From Winogradskyella aurantiaca (GTDB lineage Bacteria; Bacteroidota; Bacteroidia; Flavobacteriales; Flavobacteriaceae), in the NCBI RefSeq assembly GCF_003362725.1, contig NZ_QKTV01000001.1, forward strand, positions 1 through 64,000: 64,000 nt of DNA, written 5' to 3'. The notes under the pieces were generated by a model. It was given only the letters and a program-made list of their open reading frames with translations. It searched no databases and was not told where the DNA came from. Shown here piece after piece: positions 8,534 through 16,198 of this stretch. Position numbers and translations under genes: made by a program. Each line of letters starts with the position of its first letter. Position 1 is the first letter of the stretch.

Positions 8534-8632
8534 GCTATTAATCAACATCTAGGGATTAAAATACACTAATAGTTTGGAGGGTTCTCTCTTGTTGGCACCA
8601 ACTAGAAAGACGCATCTTTACAGATGCGTCTT
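8534..8632 (+). ncRNA. Candidate short transcript downstream of the 8484 operator
   Basis: If transcription starts about 5 bases after the -7-like box, the transcript would be about 100 nt and end at the 11-bp hairpin at 8607-8632. No convincing reading frame is present. The T tract after the hairpin is weak on this strand (TCTTCC). This is a prediction from layout only. Confidence 0.35.
8607..8632 (-). terminator. 11-bp hairpin, likely terminator of the lipoprotein gene at 8674
   Basis: Perfect stem AAGACGCATCT/AGATGCGTCTT with a TTAC loop. On the minus strand it lies 41 bases after the lipoprotein stop codon and is followed by TCTAG, so the T tract is short. It may act in both directions. 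Confidence 0.6.
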
Positions 8633-8673
8633 CCACTTAACCCGCTCATTGTAACAATGAACTAAACTATATT

Positions 8674-9279
8674 TTAAAAGGCTCCGCCCCCCCCGGGATC
8701 GGTTGTTTCTTCACATTCGGTTAGATCGGTTTGTACAAACATGGCCCAGCCGTTACCTTCAAACTGCGCACCTTCTGCCCAGGCGGTCTCACCACCCGTT
8801 GGTCCTTCCACCTCAGCATGCGCCGCAAAGCAAATGGTATCTCCTAGCGCGTCCAGGCTAATGCTGTAGACGACCTCGGTATCGCTAGCAGAAATGGGTT
8901 GGGTATATTCAAACTGCCCTATTTGTGGATTGCCACCGCCATTTAGGGGCACCCAATCCTCTTCGCAATTCCCCACTTGCAAATGGCTAATGCCAATGGT
9001 CCACTCGGGGTTCATGCTATAGGTAATAATTAAATTGCCATCTTCAATGGCTACCGATACAATACCAGACTCGTAATGCTGACCGGCCATTAGACTTGTA
9101 GTAAAACAAGGTCCATCGTCAGACTCTGTGGAGGTATCGGTTTCAGATTCCGTTTCTACCTTCGCATCAATTTCAGTAGAATTACTTTGGTCTTGCAGGT
9201 CTAAAAAAGGGTCTGCTGTACAAGATGCCAATGCAATGGCCATTACAACTAGTAGCCCCAAATAGGTTGATTTGTTCAT
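8674..9279 (-). CDS. Lipoprotein, unknown function
   Basis: The 201-residue product has a lipoprotein signal (ALASC, Cys at about residue 20), then an acidic Ser/Thr/Glu linker (about 30-56) and a beta-rich domain with two Cys (CFTTSLMAGQHY and VGNCEEDW) and a third pair later (DTICFAAH, TECEET). It ends in a Gly-rich tail (DPGGGGAF). It is probably attached to the outer or inner membrane and carries a disulfide-stabilised beta-sandwich. No family is recognised. Confidence 0.7.
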   Translation of the reverse strand: MNKSTYLGLLVVMAIALASCTADPFLDLQDQSNSTEIDAKVETESETDTSTESDDGPCFTTSLMAGQHYESGIVSVAIEDGNLIITYSMNPEWTIGISHLQVGNCEEDWVPLNGGGNPQIGQFEYTQPISASDTEVVYSISLDALGDTICFAAHAEVEGPTGGETAWAEGAQFEGNGWAMFVQTDLTECEETTDPGGGGAF

Positions 9280-9485
9280 GATAGTAGAATTTGGCTTAAC
9301 AGTATAAACCTAGACAATAACAGCTGTTATCACCACTTTTTTAGACGTACGAATTATTATATTAACGTTTCAAAATTTTTTCTTACAATAGTAATTCGCT
9401 TTGTCGAACCGGGATCTTAGTAACATTCCCAGAAGTTGGTATTTTGATAGGGAGGATGCTATCTTCGCCGTATAATCCTGTTAAG

Positions 9486-9680
9486 ATGAACATCAATCGC
9501 GTACGACGCTTCATTATGGCAGCAGCCATGATCATCATGCTGGCCAATCTGGTCCTCCTCAATTACCAGGATCTCAGTTGGGAGGCCAATGCCATTAACT
9601 ATATGGGTATTGCTGCCATGTGGCTGGTGGTGTTTTTTATGTACTTTACCATGAAGCAAGAAGAGAAGCAGGGTAAATAA
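9486..9680 (+). CDS. Small two-helix membrane protein
   Basis: From the ATG at 9486 the product is 64 residues with two hydrophobic segments (RFIMAAAMIIMLANLVLL and YMGIAAMWLVVFFMYF) joined by a short polar loop, and a basic tail (KQEEKQGK). An in-frame TTG at 9444 and an ATG at 9456 would add a Pro-rich stretch that does not look like a membrane protein N-terminus, so 9486 is preferred. It is probably an inner-membrane protein. No family is assigned. Confidence 0.55.
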   Translation: MNINRVRRFIMAAAMIIMLANLVLLNYQDLSWEANAINYMGIAAMWLVVFFMYFTMKQEEKQGK

Positions 9681-9700
9681 GCTTCTTATTGCTCTGAACT

Positions 9701-9769
9701 TGTCATCTTGAGTAAATCGAGGGACCTTTTGAATGTCATATGAGATGCTGAATCAAGTTCAGCATGACA
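9701..9769. repeat. Family B palindromic repeat with divergent left arm
   Basis: The left arm (TGTCATCTTGAGTAAATCGA) has diverged, but the right arm (TGAGATGCTG to CAGCATGACA) is identical to other copies. It is followed 15-20 bp later by a family C hairpin, the same order as at 29714-29862. Confidence 0.8.
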
Positions 9770-9784
9770 AATCATTAATGAAGC

Positions 9785-9820
9785 GTAATTGTCAAACCCT
9801 ATTCCGGCGCAGCCGGAACC
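9785..9820. repeat. Family C hairpin repeat, copy 2
   Basis: Contains the hairpin TTCCGGCGCAGCCGGAA (7-bp stem, 3-base loop) after AATTGTCAAACCC, as at 29811. Confidence 0.75.
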
Positions 9821-10005
9821 TTTTGCCCTCAGCTTCGACTTCGGGACACAGCCGCTGAAGGAAGGGGAAGAGCAAAATGCTTGTTTGAGGTCCGCAGGCC
9901 GAGGTCAGTTTGCGACCCTTACAAAGCGATGCTGGGTGAAGAAGAAGGTGCAGGCTAGCGTTTTTTGGTACTTTTTTTGGCAATGAAAAAAAGTACAAGA
10001 TGAAA
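9821..10005. repeat. Decayed repeat tail with long A/T hairpin (family D)
   Basis: The stretch holds a CCGCAGGCC motif also present near 29930. It ends with the hairpin GTACTTTTTTT..AAAAAAAGTAC at 9968-9996. The AATGAAAAAAAGTAC end recurs at 30077. Short open frames across it look like chance. The remaining ~100 bp to the next gene show nothing recognisable. Confidence 0.5.
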
Positions 10006-10105
10006 ACACCCCCCCTATGTTAATCATTTCCCAATGACATTTTCTGTCATAACAATTCCAGAGAAATACCCCTAATTTCATAATTGAATTTAAAAACCTC
10101 GCATT

Positions 10106-10426
10106 ATGGACAACACGAAGTTATTACAACTCCACGAGCAGATTAAAAAGGAAACCCCTTTAATGGTAACTGTCCAAAAGAAGGGCTTATTTACTATGGT
10201 GAGACGTATGTATGCCGAGATGCAGCACAACATTCCCATTAAATGGAGAACCGGTATTTCCAAATCGGTGCGCAACGGCAAAGAGGCCTGCGAGCGCCTA
10301 AAGGACGAGTGGCACGAGATCTATTTTGAGCTCAAAACCCAACTGCTGGAAACCGCACCAGAACTGTATCAACAACTATTTACAGGAGACGACCAGCGTC
10401 TTCGTTACGTCGCTATAAAAGCCTAG
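10106..10426 (+). CDS. Small cytoplasmic protein, unknown
   Basis: The 106-residue product is highly charged and probably all-helical. It has no signal peptide or membrane segment. Recognisable stretches are LHEQIKKETPLMVTVQKKG and GKEACERLKDEWHEIYFELKTQLLE. The gene is monocistronic with its own strong terminator 37 bp downstream, which supports expression. No family is recognised. Confidence 0.65.
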   Translation: MDNTKLLQLHEQIKKETPLMVTVQKKGLFTMVRRMYAEMQHNIPIKWRTGISKSVRNGKEACERLKDEWHEIYFELKTQLLETAPELYQQLFTGDDQRLRYVAIKA

Positions 10427-10462
10427 TTTAGATTGCTTTCTAATTAGGTATAACAACCCATG

Positions 10463-10504
10463 ACTGCAGACTTCAGGACTAAGTTCCTGGTCTGCAGTTT
10501 TTTT
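10463..10504 (+). terminator. Intrinsic terminator of the gene at 10106
   Basis: Outer stem ACTGCAGAC/GTCTGCAGT extends inward through CAGGA/TCCTG with a CTAAG loop and is followed by seven T. Confidence 0.9.
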
Positions 10505-10553
10505 GCCTACATCTCACAGAAAACCACAACTTATCAACCTCACTGTTAATAAA

Positions 10554-10600
10554 TTACGTAGATCTACGTAGAAAACTAAAACCAGAAATTACTAATTTCA
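10554..10600 (+). promoter_or_regulatory. Palindromic operator TACGTAGATCTACGTA plus weak -7-like box
   Basis: The palindrome at 10555-10570 is perfect over 16 bp. After 22 bp comes TAATTTCA (10593-10600), matching four of six defined bases of TAnnTTTG. Spacing is the same as at 8484. Together they suggest a shared activator; which one is unknown. Confidence 0.5.
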
Positions 10601-10604
10601 AGCA

Positions 10605-10721
10605 TTCTTACAAACGAGATACCAACGCAATATCTCTAAAGAGGATCATCTTCTCGATTCGTTGTTGACGCACGATAGTACTTAACCCTTAATTGGGCAT
10701 ACTACTACCGCGTGTTTTTTT
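10605..10721 (+). ncRNA. Candidate short transcript between operator and terminator
   Basis: A transcript from the predicted start near 10605 would be about 117 nt, contain a GAGATA/TATCTC hairpin (about 10617-10639) and end at the terminator-like structure at 10671-10721. It has no convincing frame. The alternative is that this is simply the long leader of the gene at 10752 with an attenuator. Confidence 0.35.
10671..10721 (+). terminator. Terminator-like hairpin before the gene at 10752
   Basis: CACG and TAGTA pair with TACTA and CGTG (one small internal loop, large apical loop), followed by seven T at 10715-10721. It lies 31 bp before the next start codon. Confidence 0.45.
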
Positions 10722-10751
10722 ATTTAAGTAACCTCTAACACACACCCAATT

Positions 10752-12029
10752 ATGAAGAAGCAAAGTCTTATTACACTATTTCTATTTGTCAGTTTTTTCA
10801 ATTTATTATCCGCGAAACAAATTGATTTTACTATTAAAAATAGAACTGAACAAATTATTACAACACTTGAGTACTGGTTAGGTTCAGCAACAGAATCTCT
10901 TTCCCCAGGTTTAAATTTTTCATCCAAGGGATCCTTGAACATAGATGGATCTAAAACTATCCCTATCAATTTTCATAAGAAAAAACGAAACACAATAATT
11001 GTTCGAGCATATCTGAAAGGAGGAGGCTTTGTTAGACAAAAATATACAGTTTCGAAAGGTGAGTTGACACCGAGTATTGATTTAATGAATATTGCAGAAA
11101 GAGTTCCTACCGATGAATTCGAGAAGGTTAAACGTAAGTTTACAGAGCTAAAATTAGATAATGGCTATGTTAAGAGTAGTGAGTTGAACGGATTAAATTC
11201 TGTTATAGGATCAATTGTTATTTACAATCAAGAAGGCAAGATTATTTCAAAAATCGATCCCAATGTTCTTGGTACTAAATTAAGTGGAACCTCATTGCCA
11301 GATTTAAAGCAAACAATATCAGGACTTTTTTCAAGTGAAACAGCCTTCGATGCTGATGTTAATTTACCTTTCGTCAGTGTGAGTTCTGCCTTTGGTAGTG
11401 GGGATGTAGCCAAATTTGTTTATGAAATAGAGGATGTAGGTCAATTCACGTGGTCCTCAGAGAACGGAACGGACTTAGCAGAATTATTCTTTGCTCTGCC
11501 AGATCAAAGAAAAGAAGCACTGGTCCAGCTGTACAGTGACCATCCAAATGCCAAAATGGAGTTTATTGATAAAGCTTTCGTAATTGGAAGACTTGAAATC
11601 ATTACACAAAAAACAAGGAAATTAGATGTTTCCGCAGAGGTTAATGGCTCAACCTTTGTAACTGTAAATGGTAACTATAATTTCATAGATGACCTTAAAG
11701 ATGAATTTGTGCTAAATGATGTCATTACAGAAGCAACAGGCTATGATGCTACAAATCTTCTTAAAACTCTTTATGTGCAGGAAATGACGAAAAGAGCCAA
11801 TCTACAACGACAAGACGAAATCAACCAGCTCAGAGAACAATATGCCTCTTTAAGGGAACAATATCCAGAATTACTCGAAGAAACGAATAATGTAAATAAG
11901 ATGAAGAAAGCTATAATGGATCTTTCAGATAACGAAGAAGATAAATTGATAATTAATAAGGAATTGCAAAAGATAAACTTTGATTCAAAAGATGAAATAC
12001 GAATTCAAAGGGGTTCTGGAACCTTCTAA
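10752..12029 (+). CDS. Exported protein with C-terminal coiled coil, unknown
   Basis: The 425-residue product has a signal peptide (to about residue 21, FNLLSAKQ), a beta-rich N-terminal half (QIDFTIKNRTEQIITTLEYWLG), a middle region with IVIYNQEGKIISKIDPNVLG, and a C-terminal coiled coil (about 355-410, RANLQRQDEINQLREQYA). The base composition is more AT-rich than ppc, hinting at transfer. It follows a candidate operator and terminator. No family is recognised and no function is proposed. Confidence 0.7.
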   Translation: MKKQSLITLFLFVSFFNLLSAKQIDFTIKNRTEQIITTLEYWLGSATESLSPGLNFSSKGSLNIDGSKTIPINFHKKKRNTIIVRAYLKGGGFVRQKYTVSKGELTPSIDLMNIAERVPTDEFEKVKRKFTELKLDNGYVKSSELNGLNSVIGSIVIYNQEGKIISKIDPNVLGTKLSGTSLPDLKQTISGLFSSETAFDADVNLPFVSVSSAFGSGDVAKFVYEIEDVGQFTWSSENGTDLAELFFALPDQRKEALVQLYSDHPNAKMEFIDKAFVIGRLEIITQKTRKLDVSAEVNGSTFVTVNGNYNFIDDLKDEFVLNDVITEATGYDATNLLKTLYVQEMTKRANLQRQDEINQLREQYASLREQYPELLEETNNVNKMKKAIMDLSDNEEDKLIINKELQKINFDSKDEIRIQRGSGTF

Positions 12030-12300
12030 GACTTCTTATTACAAGTGAAGTATAAGGTTTGGTCAGTATTCTTAAATTCGGTTGAATCTTTATTGGTTCT
12101 TTTCTTTTTTCATTGATAAAAAAGAAACAAAAAATCTAGGCTGCACTTTTAGAGCTTGAAAACCTGGCAACCCTTGTCATCCTGCGCATTGCAAACACTG
12201 CGTTAGGCAATGCTCGCCAGCGATGCCCTTCCAAGCGTTTTGGTTTTACTACGCTAAAAAACTGAGGCCAAATCCCTTTCATTGGGTATGCAGAGAAAAC

Positions 12301-12324
12301 CTAATTCCGGCATCGCCGGAAAAC
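12301..12324. repeat. Family C hairpin repeat, copy 4
   Basis: Contains TTCCGGCATCGCCGGAAAA. The loop differs from the other copies while both arms are kept. Confidence 0.6.
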
Positions 12325-12468
12325 AAGGCCCTCTGATTTGGCAGGCGAGTGTCAATGATGCCAGATGACGTTAAAAATCAAATGCTGTTTGAGCGTTAGC
12401 GAGTTCATTTTATTTAGGCAAATGGCATCTTTATTGACCGCCGAAAATCTAAGGCCTAGACCTTTTTC

Positions 12469-12775
12469 GGGTGCCTCATAACAGACATCTACTAGATCTC
12501 AGTTATTCACCAATTGCCGCAATGGAAATATCGAACATCTTTGATGTTAGATATTCACGAATTCCTATTTATAGCAATAGAATTGACATGAGTAAAAAAG
12601 GACAAAACAAAAATAAACGCTGGCTAGACCCACCCTAGGGTGCCTCATAACAGACATCCACTGGATCTCTGTTATTCACCAATTTGGGCGATGCAAATGT
12701 CGAGCATCTTTGATGTGAGATATTCACGAATTCCTATTTATCAAAATAGAAATCACATGAGTAAAAAAGTAAAAG
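12469..12775. repeat. Family E tandem repeat (169-bp period)
   Basis: Two copies start GGGTGCCTCATAACAGACAT at 12469 and 12638 and run in parallel through GATATTCACGAATTCC to ATGAGTAAAAAAG. Each begins with a hairpin between AACAGA and TCTGTT or TCAGTT. One stem pair changes from T-A to C-G between copies, keeping the pairing. A third, partial copy lies at 30026-30077. Confidence 0.8.
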
Positions 12776-12826
12776 AGAAAAACCAAATATCCCTAACTTT
12801 AAAACCACAATCAACCACCAAAAAAA

Positions 12827-13585
12827 ATGAACTTCACAGGAAAAAATGTCTTAATAACTGGAGGATCTCGCGGTATCGGCAAAGCCACAGCACTGGCTTT
12901 TGCCAAAGCCGGAGCCATGGTTGGGATTAATTATAAGAGTAATACAGAAAAAGCCAAAGAAACCCTAGATCTTCTAAAAGGTGAAGGCCACAAGCTGTTC
13001 CAATACAACATCTCATCGAGGGAGGACCAACAAGCCCTGATCCAGGACTTTATAAAAGTTTATGGAAAACTGGATATTCTGGTAAACAACGCCGGTATTT
13101 CCATACCTCATGACATCGACGACGTGGATTTTGACGACTGGTCCAGGGCCTGGGAGCAGACGCTTCAGACCAATTTATTAGCCCCCGCCAACCTCAGCTA
13201 TTTAGCCGCTAAGGAGATGATATCAACAGGTGGAGGCCGTATTGTCAATGTCTCCAGCAGAGGAGCTTTTAGAGGAGAACCCACCAAACCCGCTTATGGT
13301 GCCAGCAAGGCGGCTTTAAACGCCATGAGCCAATCTTTGGCCAAGCGCTTAGCCCCTTATCAAATCTATGTGGGAGCCGTAGCTCCGGGCTTTACGGAAA
13401 CCGATATGGGAGCCAAAACTCTCACCCCAGTGGAGCGCGAGAACCTGTTACGCGAATCCCCCTTTAAACGCATGGCCCAACCAGAAGAGGTAGCCCATGC
13501 GGTTTTGTTTTTAGCCTCAGAAGGCGCTGCCTATTCTAGTGGTGCTATTATTGATGTAAATGGGGCGAGTTATTTAAGAAGTTAG
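12827..13585 (+). CDS. Short-chain dehydrogenase/reductase (SDR)
   Basis: The 252-residue product is a classical SDR, with the NAD(P)-binding motif TGGSRGIG (residues 11-18), NNAG (about 87-90), the catalytic Ser in NVSSRG (about 142) and YGASK (Tyr about 157, Lys about 161). It resembles FabG-type 3-oxoacyl reductases, but a role in the fatty-acid pathway cannot be told from sequence because no fab genes are nearby. The Arg after the Gly-rich motif suggests NADPH. It is a cytosolic oxidoreductase with unknown substrate, alone in its transcription unit. Confidence 0.9.
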   Translation: MNFTGKNVLITGGSRGIGKATALAFAKAGAMVGINYKSNTEKAKETLDLLKGEGHKLFQYNISSREDQQALIQDFIKVYGKLDILVNNAGISIPHDIDDVDFDDWSRAWEQTLQTNLLAPANLSYLAAKEMISTGGGRIVNVSSRGAFRGEPTKPAYGASKAALNAMSQSLAKRLAPYQIYVGAVAPGFTETDMGAKTLTPVERENLLRESPFKRMAQPEEVAHAVLFLASEGAAYSSGAIIDVNGASYLRS

Positions 13586-13650
13586 TCCTATTTAAGAGGT
13601 TAAAGAAGGTTTATTTACCAAACTACTGCGGAATAAATTAAATTTATCCC

Positions 13651-15336
13651 ATGGAAAAATCCCACTTTTTTTCATTCCTCTTTTTTTTCCTGGGTATAGC
13701 CTTCATTTCAACCATCTCAGCACAGGTCATTCCCAGAGATACCATTCTGCATTACGCAGCTAAGCTTGAGGATCCCAATTCAAATAAAGAACTTATTGAG
13801 GCCTACACGGTTTTCAAACAGGTACAGCTAGATTATCAGAAGAGCGGGGTACCTCTGGGTGAAGTTTATGCCCTTGTGCACATTAGCAAGGCCCAGCGCA
13901 AAATAGGAGACTTAAATGATGCCGAACAGTCTTCAATAGAGGCTTTGCGTATTTTAAATACTCAGGCCGACAGCCTAAGGGATGTTAAAAAGTATAAAAC
14001 TATATTTTACAACCAATTGGGAATGCTGTATGGGGAACTTAAAGATTATGAAAGATCCAGAAATTTTTATAATAAGTCCTTAGACTTTAAAACAGGGTTT
14101 CAAGACCTTGCCATAATTGAAAATAACTTAGGTTATACTTATACGCGTCAAAAAAACTACGCTGAGGCCATACCACACTTTCAACTCGCCATAGCCTTAT
14201 TGGATGAATTAGGAGATACCTCATCCACAACAAGAGCGCGTTCTTTAAACAACCTTGGTTTTGCACAAGTACATATAAATCAAGAAGAGGGCTTTGCAAC
14301 CATGCAGAAGGCACTTAAAATTAATAAACGTGAGGGTTACCAAACAGGCCTGTTTGTAAGCTATAAAGACCTCACCCTCGCCTATCTGTATACAAACAAT
14401 CAGGAACAGGCCAGAAATTATGCCAACCGGGCCTATACCTTAGTCTTAAAAACCAACAATACACAGCGCCTTATTAAGGCTATAGAATTACAATTAGAAA
14501 CAGGAAATTATAGTAATTATCAACGCTACAAGGTCCTTAATGACAGTATCACTTCATTACAACAACGCAACAGAAATCAATACGCCGCACTCAAATATAG
14601 CAATGAGCAAGCCAGAGCTGATGCTAATGAGGCACAATTAAACTTCGAACAGGCCAAATTTGAACAAAAACGGCAGCAAGGTTTAAAACTAATTTTTATT
14701 CTCATCTCAATTATTCTCCTTAGTGGGGGGGTACTCTTTTATTTTTATCTACGCGCTAAGAATAGAAAAAAAACGCTGCTGGAAGTCATGAATACAGAGA
14801 GTCGCATCTCACAGCAAATCCACGACGAAGTGGCCAACGAGGTCTTTCAAATGATGACACGTATGGAAGAACAGGATTTAGAAGACCCCACTCTGGTGGA
14901 TGATATGGAAGACCTTTATGTAAAAACAAGAGACATTTCAAAAGAACATGCCTTAATAGCCAAACAAGAAAATTTTGCAGATAGCCTACAAGATCTCGTA
15001 CATAATTTTTCCAATGACGACACCCGCATTATTATTAATGGCTTATCTGATGTTAACTGGAACAAATATCCGCCATTAAAACGGGAGGCCCTGTACAAGG
15101 TATTACAGGAACTACTCATTAATATGAAAAAACACAGCAAGGCCAATCTTGTGGGCCTGCGCTTTAAAGAACAAGGTAAAAAACTAGGCTTGTCCTATAC
15201 AGATAATGGGCAAGGAGGCCCCATAAATTCTGCTTCCGGATTAATAAATGCGGAAAACCGTATGCGTGCCGTTGGAGGCTCCTTTACTTTTGAGTCTAAT
15301 GATCAAAACGGATTTAAAGCCCAGATTTATGTATAA
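13651..15336 (+). CDS. TPR-containing histidine kinase (NarX/HisKA_3 type)
   Basis: The 561-residue product has a signal peptide (to about residue 24), a periplasmic TPR region (about 50-300), a coiled coil, one membrane helix (about 346-367), and a cytoplasmic kinase core. The phosphorylated His is H391 in HDEVANEVFQ, the N box is LQELLINMKKHSKA and the G box is DNGQGG. The sensor module is therefore TPR repeats. The gene overlaps the response regulator by 8 bases (ATGTATAA), so the two are translationally coupled and form a two-component system. Confidence 0.9.
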   Translation: MEKSHFFSFLFFFLGIAFISTISAQVIPRDTILHYAAKLEDPNSNKELIEAYTVFKQVQLDYQKSGVPLGEVYALVHISKAQRKIGDLNDAEQSSIEALRILNTQADSLRDVKKYKTIFYNQLGMLYGELKDYERSRNFYNKSLDFKTGFQDLAIIENNLGYTYTRQKNYAEAIPHFQLAIALLDELGDTSSTTRARSLNNLGFAQVHINQEEGFATMQKALKINKREGYQTGLFVSYKDLTLAYLYTNNQEQARNYANRAYTLVLKTNNTQRLIKAIELQLETGNYSNYQRYKVLNDSITSLQQRNRNQYAALKYSNEQARADANEAQLNFEQAKFEQKRQQGLKLIFILISIILLSGGVLFYFYLRAKNRKKTLLEVMNTESRISQQIHDEVANEVFQMMTRMEEQDLEDPTLVDDMEDLYVKTRDISKEHALIAKQENFADSLQDLVHNFSNDDTRIIINGLSDVNWNKYPPLKREALYKVLQELLINMKKHSKANLVGLRFKEQGKKLGLSYTDNGQGGPINSASGLINAENRMRAVGGSFTFESNDQNGFKAQIYV

Positions 15337-15994
15337 GCGCGTACTTATTGTAGACGACCACGACGCCATTTTACACAGCATTACCAAGGTGCTGCATTCT
15401 TACAAAATATCCCAGATAGACAGCGTCCAGTATTGTGATGATGCCTTTTTAAAATACAAACGGGCCCTCTTAGACGGCAATGCCTATGATTTAATCATCA
15501 CCGACCTGTGCTTTAAAAAAGACTACAGAAACACCCATCTGGCTTCAGGAGAGGACTTGATAGAAGCCATACGCGCCACAGATAAAGGCATTAGCATTAT
15601 TGTGTATTCCATGAACGACCAGCTGCAGAAGGTCCGCTATCTGGTAAAAAGCTGCGCGGTTAATGGTTTTGTATGCAAAGACCGCCGGGGTTCTTTGGAA
15701 CTAACATCTGCCTTAATGGACACCAGCAAAGGAGTTACCTACCTCTCACCACAAATTGTGGACGCCATGAGCCGCAAAGAGGACCTCGAAATCCTGGATT
15801 ACGACATCACTCTATTAAAACTCCTATCTCAGGGAAAATCCCAAGAGGAGATCAGCCACCACTTTAAAACCAGAGCTATTAAACCCAGCAGCCTTAGCTC
15901 CATTGAAAAGCGCTTAAACCGCCTTCGTATACAGTTTAAGGCTGAAAATGCCATTCATCTGGTTTCACAGGCCAAAGACCTTGGCTTGATTTAA
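15329..15994 (+). CDS. Response regulator, receiver plus LuxR-like HTH
   Basis: The start at 15329 (MYKRVLIVDDHD) is chosen because it begins exactly at the receiver domain; an upstream in-frame ATG at 15248 would add 27 residues read through the kinase gene. The receiver has the acidic pair D9-D10, the phospho-acceptor D59 (IITDLC), the Ser in IVYSMND and the Lys in FVCKD. The C-terminal half (LLKLLSQGKSQEEISHHF) is a LuxR-like HTH with a diverged recognition helix. Ten bases after the stop lies the first of three related palindromes that could be its binding sites (inference). Confidence 0.88.
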   Translation: MYKRVLIVDDHDAILHSITKVLHSYKISQIDSVQYCDDAFLKYKRALLDGNAYDLIITDLCFKKDYRNTHLASGEDLIEAIRATDKGISIIVYSMNDQLQKVRYLVKSCAVNGFVCKDRRGSLELTSALMDTSKGVTYLSPQIVDAMSRKEDLEILDYDITLLKLLSQGKSQEEISHHFKTRAIKPSSLSSIEKRLNRLRIQFKAENAIHLVSQAKDLGLI

Positions 15995-16003
15995 CTGCAT
16001 TTA

Positions 16004-16048
16004 TTGCGGAATCCCGTAAAACAATCACCTGGACCAGACGTAGCTTTA
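16004..16048 (+). promoter_or_regulatory. Operator 1 (TTGCGGAATCCCGTAA) plus -7-like box TAGCTTTA
   Basis: A 16-bp inverted repeat at 16004-16019 is followed after exactly 21 bp by TAGCTTTA (16041-16048), five of six defined bases of TAnnTTTG. The palindrome centre would lie about 41 bases before the predicted transcription start, a usual activator position. Confidence 0.55.
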
Positions 16049-16052
16049 ACAT

Positions 16053-16127
16053 GCTATTTAATCAAGCCCCTCTACTTGTGCTTAAGTATGAGGTTATAAA
16101 AGGCGCGTCCGGTCAGACGCGTCTTTT
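16053..16127 (+). ncRNA. Candidate regulated small RNA downstream of the response regulator
   Basis: Predicted transcription from operator 1 would give an RNA of about 75 nt ending in the strong hairpin at 16098-16127. An open frame beginning at 16051 reads straight through the terminator and looks like chance. This layout (operator, -7 box, short RNA, terminator, then a second operator) argues that the product is an RNA rather than a protein. It is unproven. Confidence 0.4.
16098..16127 (+). terminator. Strong hairpin terminator
   Basis: 12-bp stem AAAAGGCGCGTC/GACGCGTCTTTT with one G-T pair and a CGGTCA loop; the 3' arm itself supplies TCTTTT. Confidence 0.75.
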
Positions 16128-16130
16128 GCT

Positions 16131-16175
16131 TTACGGGAAGCCGTAATGATCATAGCATGATAAAAACTAGGTTTG
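16131..16175 (+). promoter_or_regulatory. Operator 2 (TTACGGGAAGCCGTAA) plus -7 box TAGGTTTG
   Basis: The inverted repeat at 16131-16146 is followed after exactly 21 bp by TAGGTTTG (16168-16175), a full TAnnTTTG match. It would drive the four-gene operon starting at 16199. Its position means that the ATG at 16157 lies upstream of the predicted transcript. Confidence 0.6.
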
Positions 16176-16198
16176 AACCAAGGATCAAAACTACAGCT

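Larger units (their letters stand above)
12030..12826. other. Gene-poor repeat region
   Basis: These 797 bases hold a decayed family D-like A/T hairpin (about 12096-12141), a family C hairpin (12301-12324) and a tandem pair of family E units (12469 onward). No frame here looks like a real gene. Each family E unit ends in ATGAGTAAAAAAG, giving only 15-codon or shifted frames. Confidence 0.6.

Noticed and set aside
9789-9998. Small frames on both strands near the family C/D tail
   Set aside because: They consist of the repeat hairpins and long T/A runs, with no protein-like composition.
12640-12930. 96-codon frame across the second family E unit
   Set aside because: It is built from repeat sequence and runs into the SDR gene in another frame; the SDR frame has full family motifs.
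16051-16146. 31-codon frame MLFNQAPLLVL through the operator-1 transcript
   Set aside because: It reads straight through the strong terminator hairpin and into operator 2, so a chance frame is more likely than a gene.
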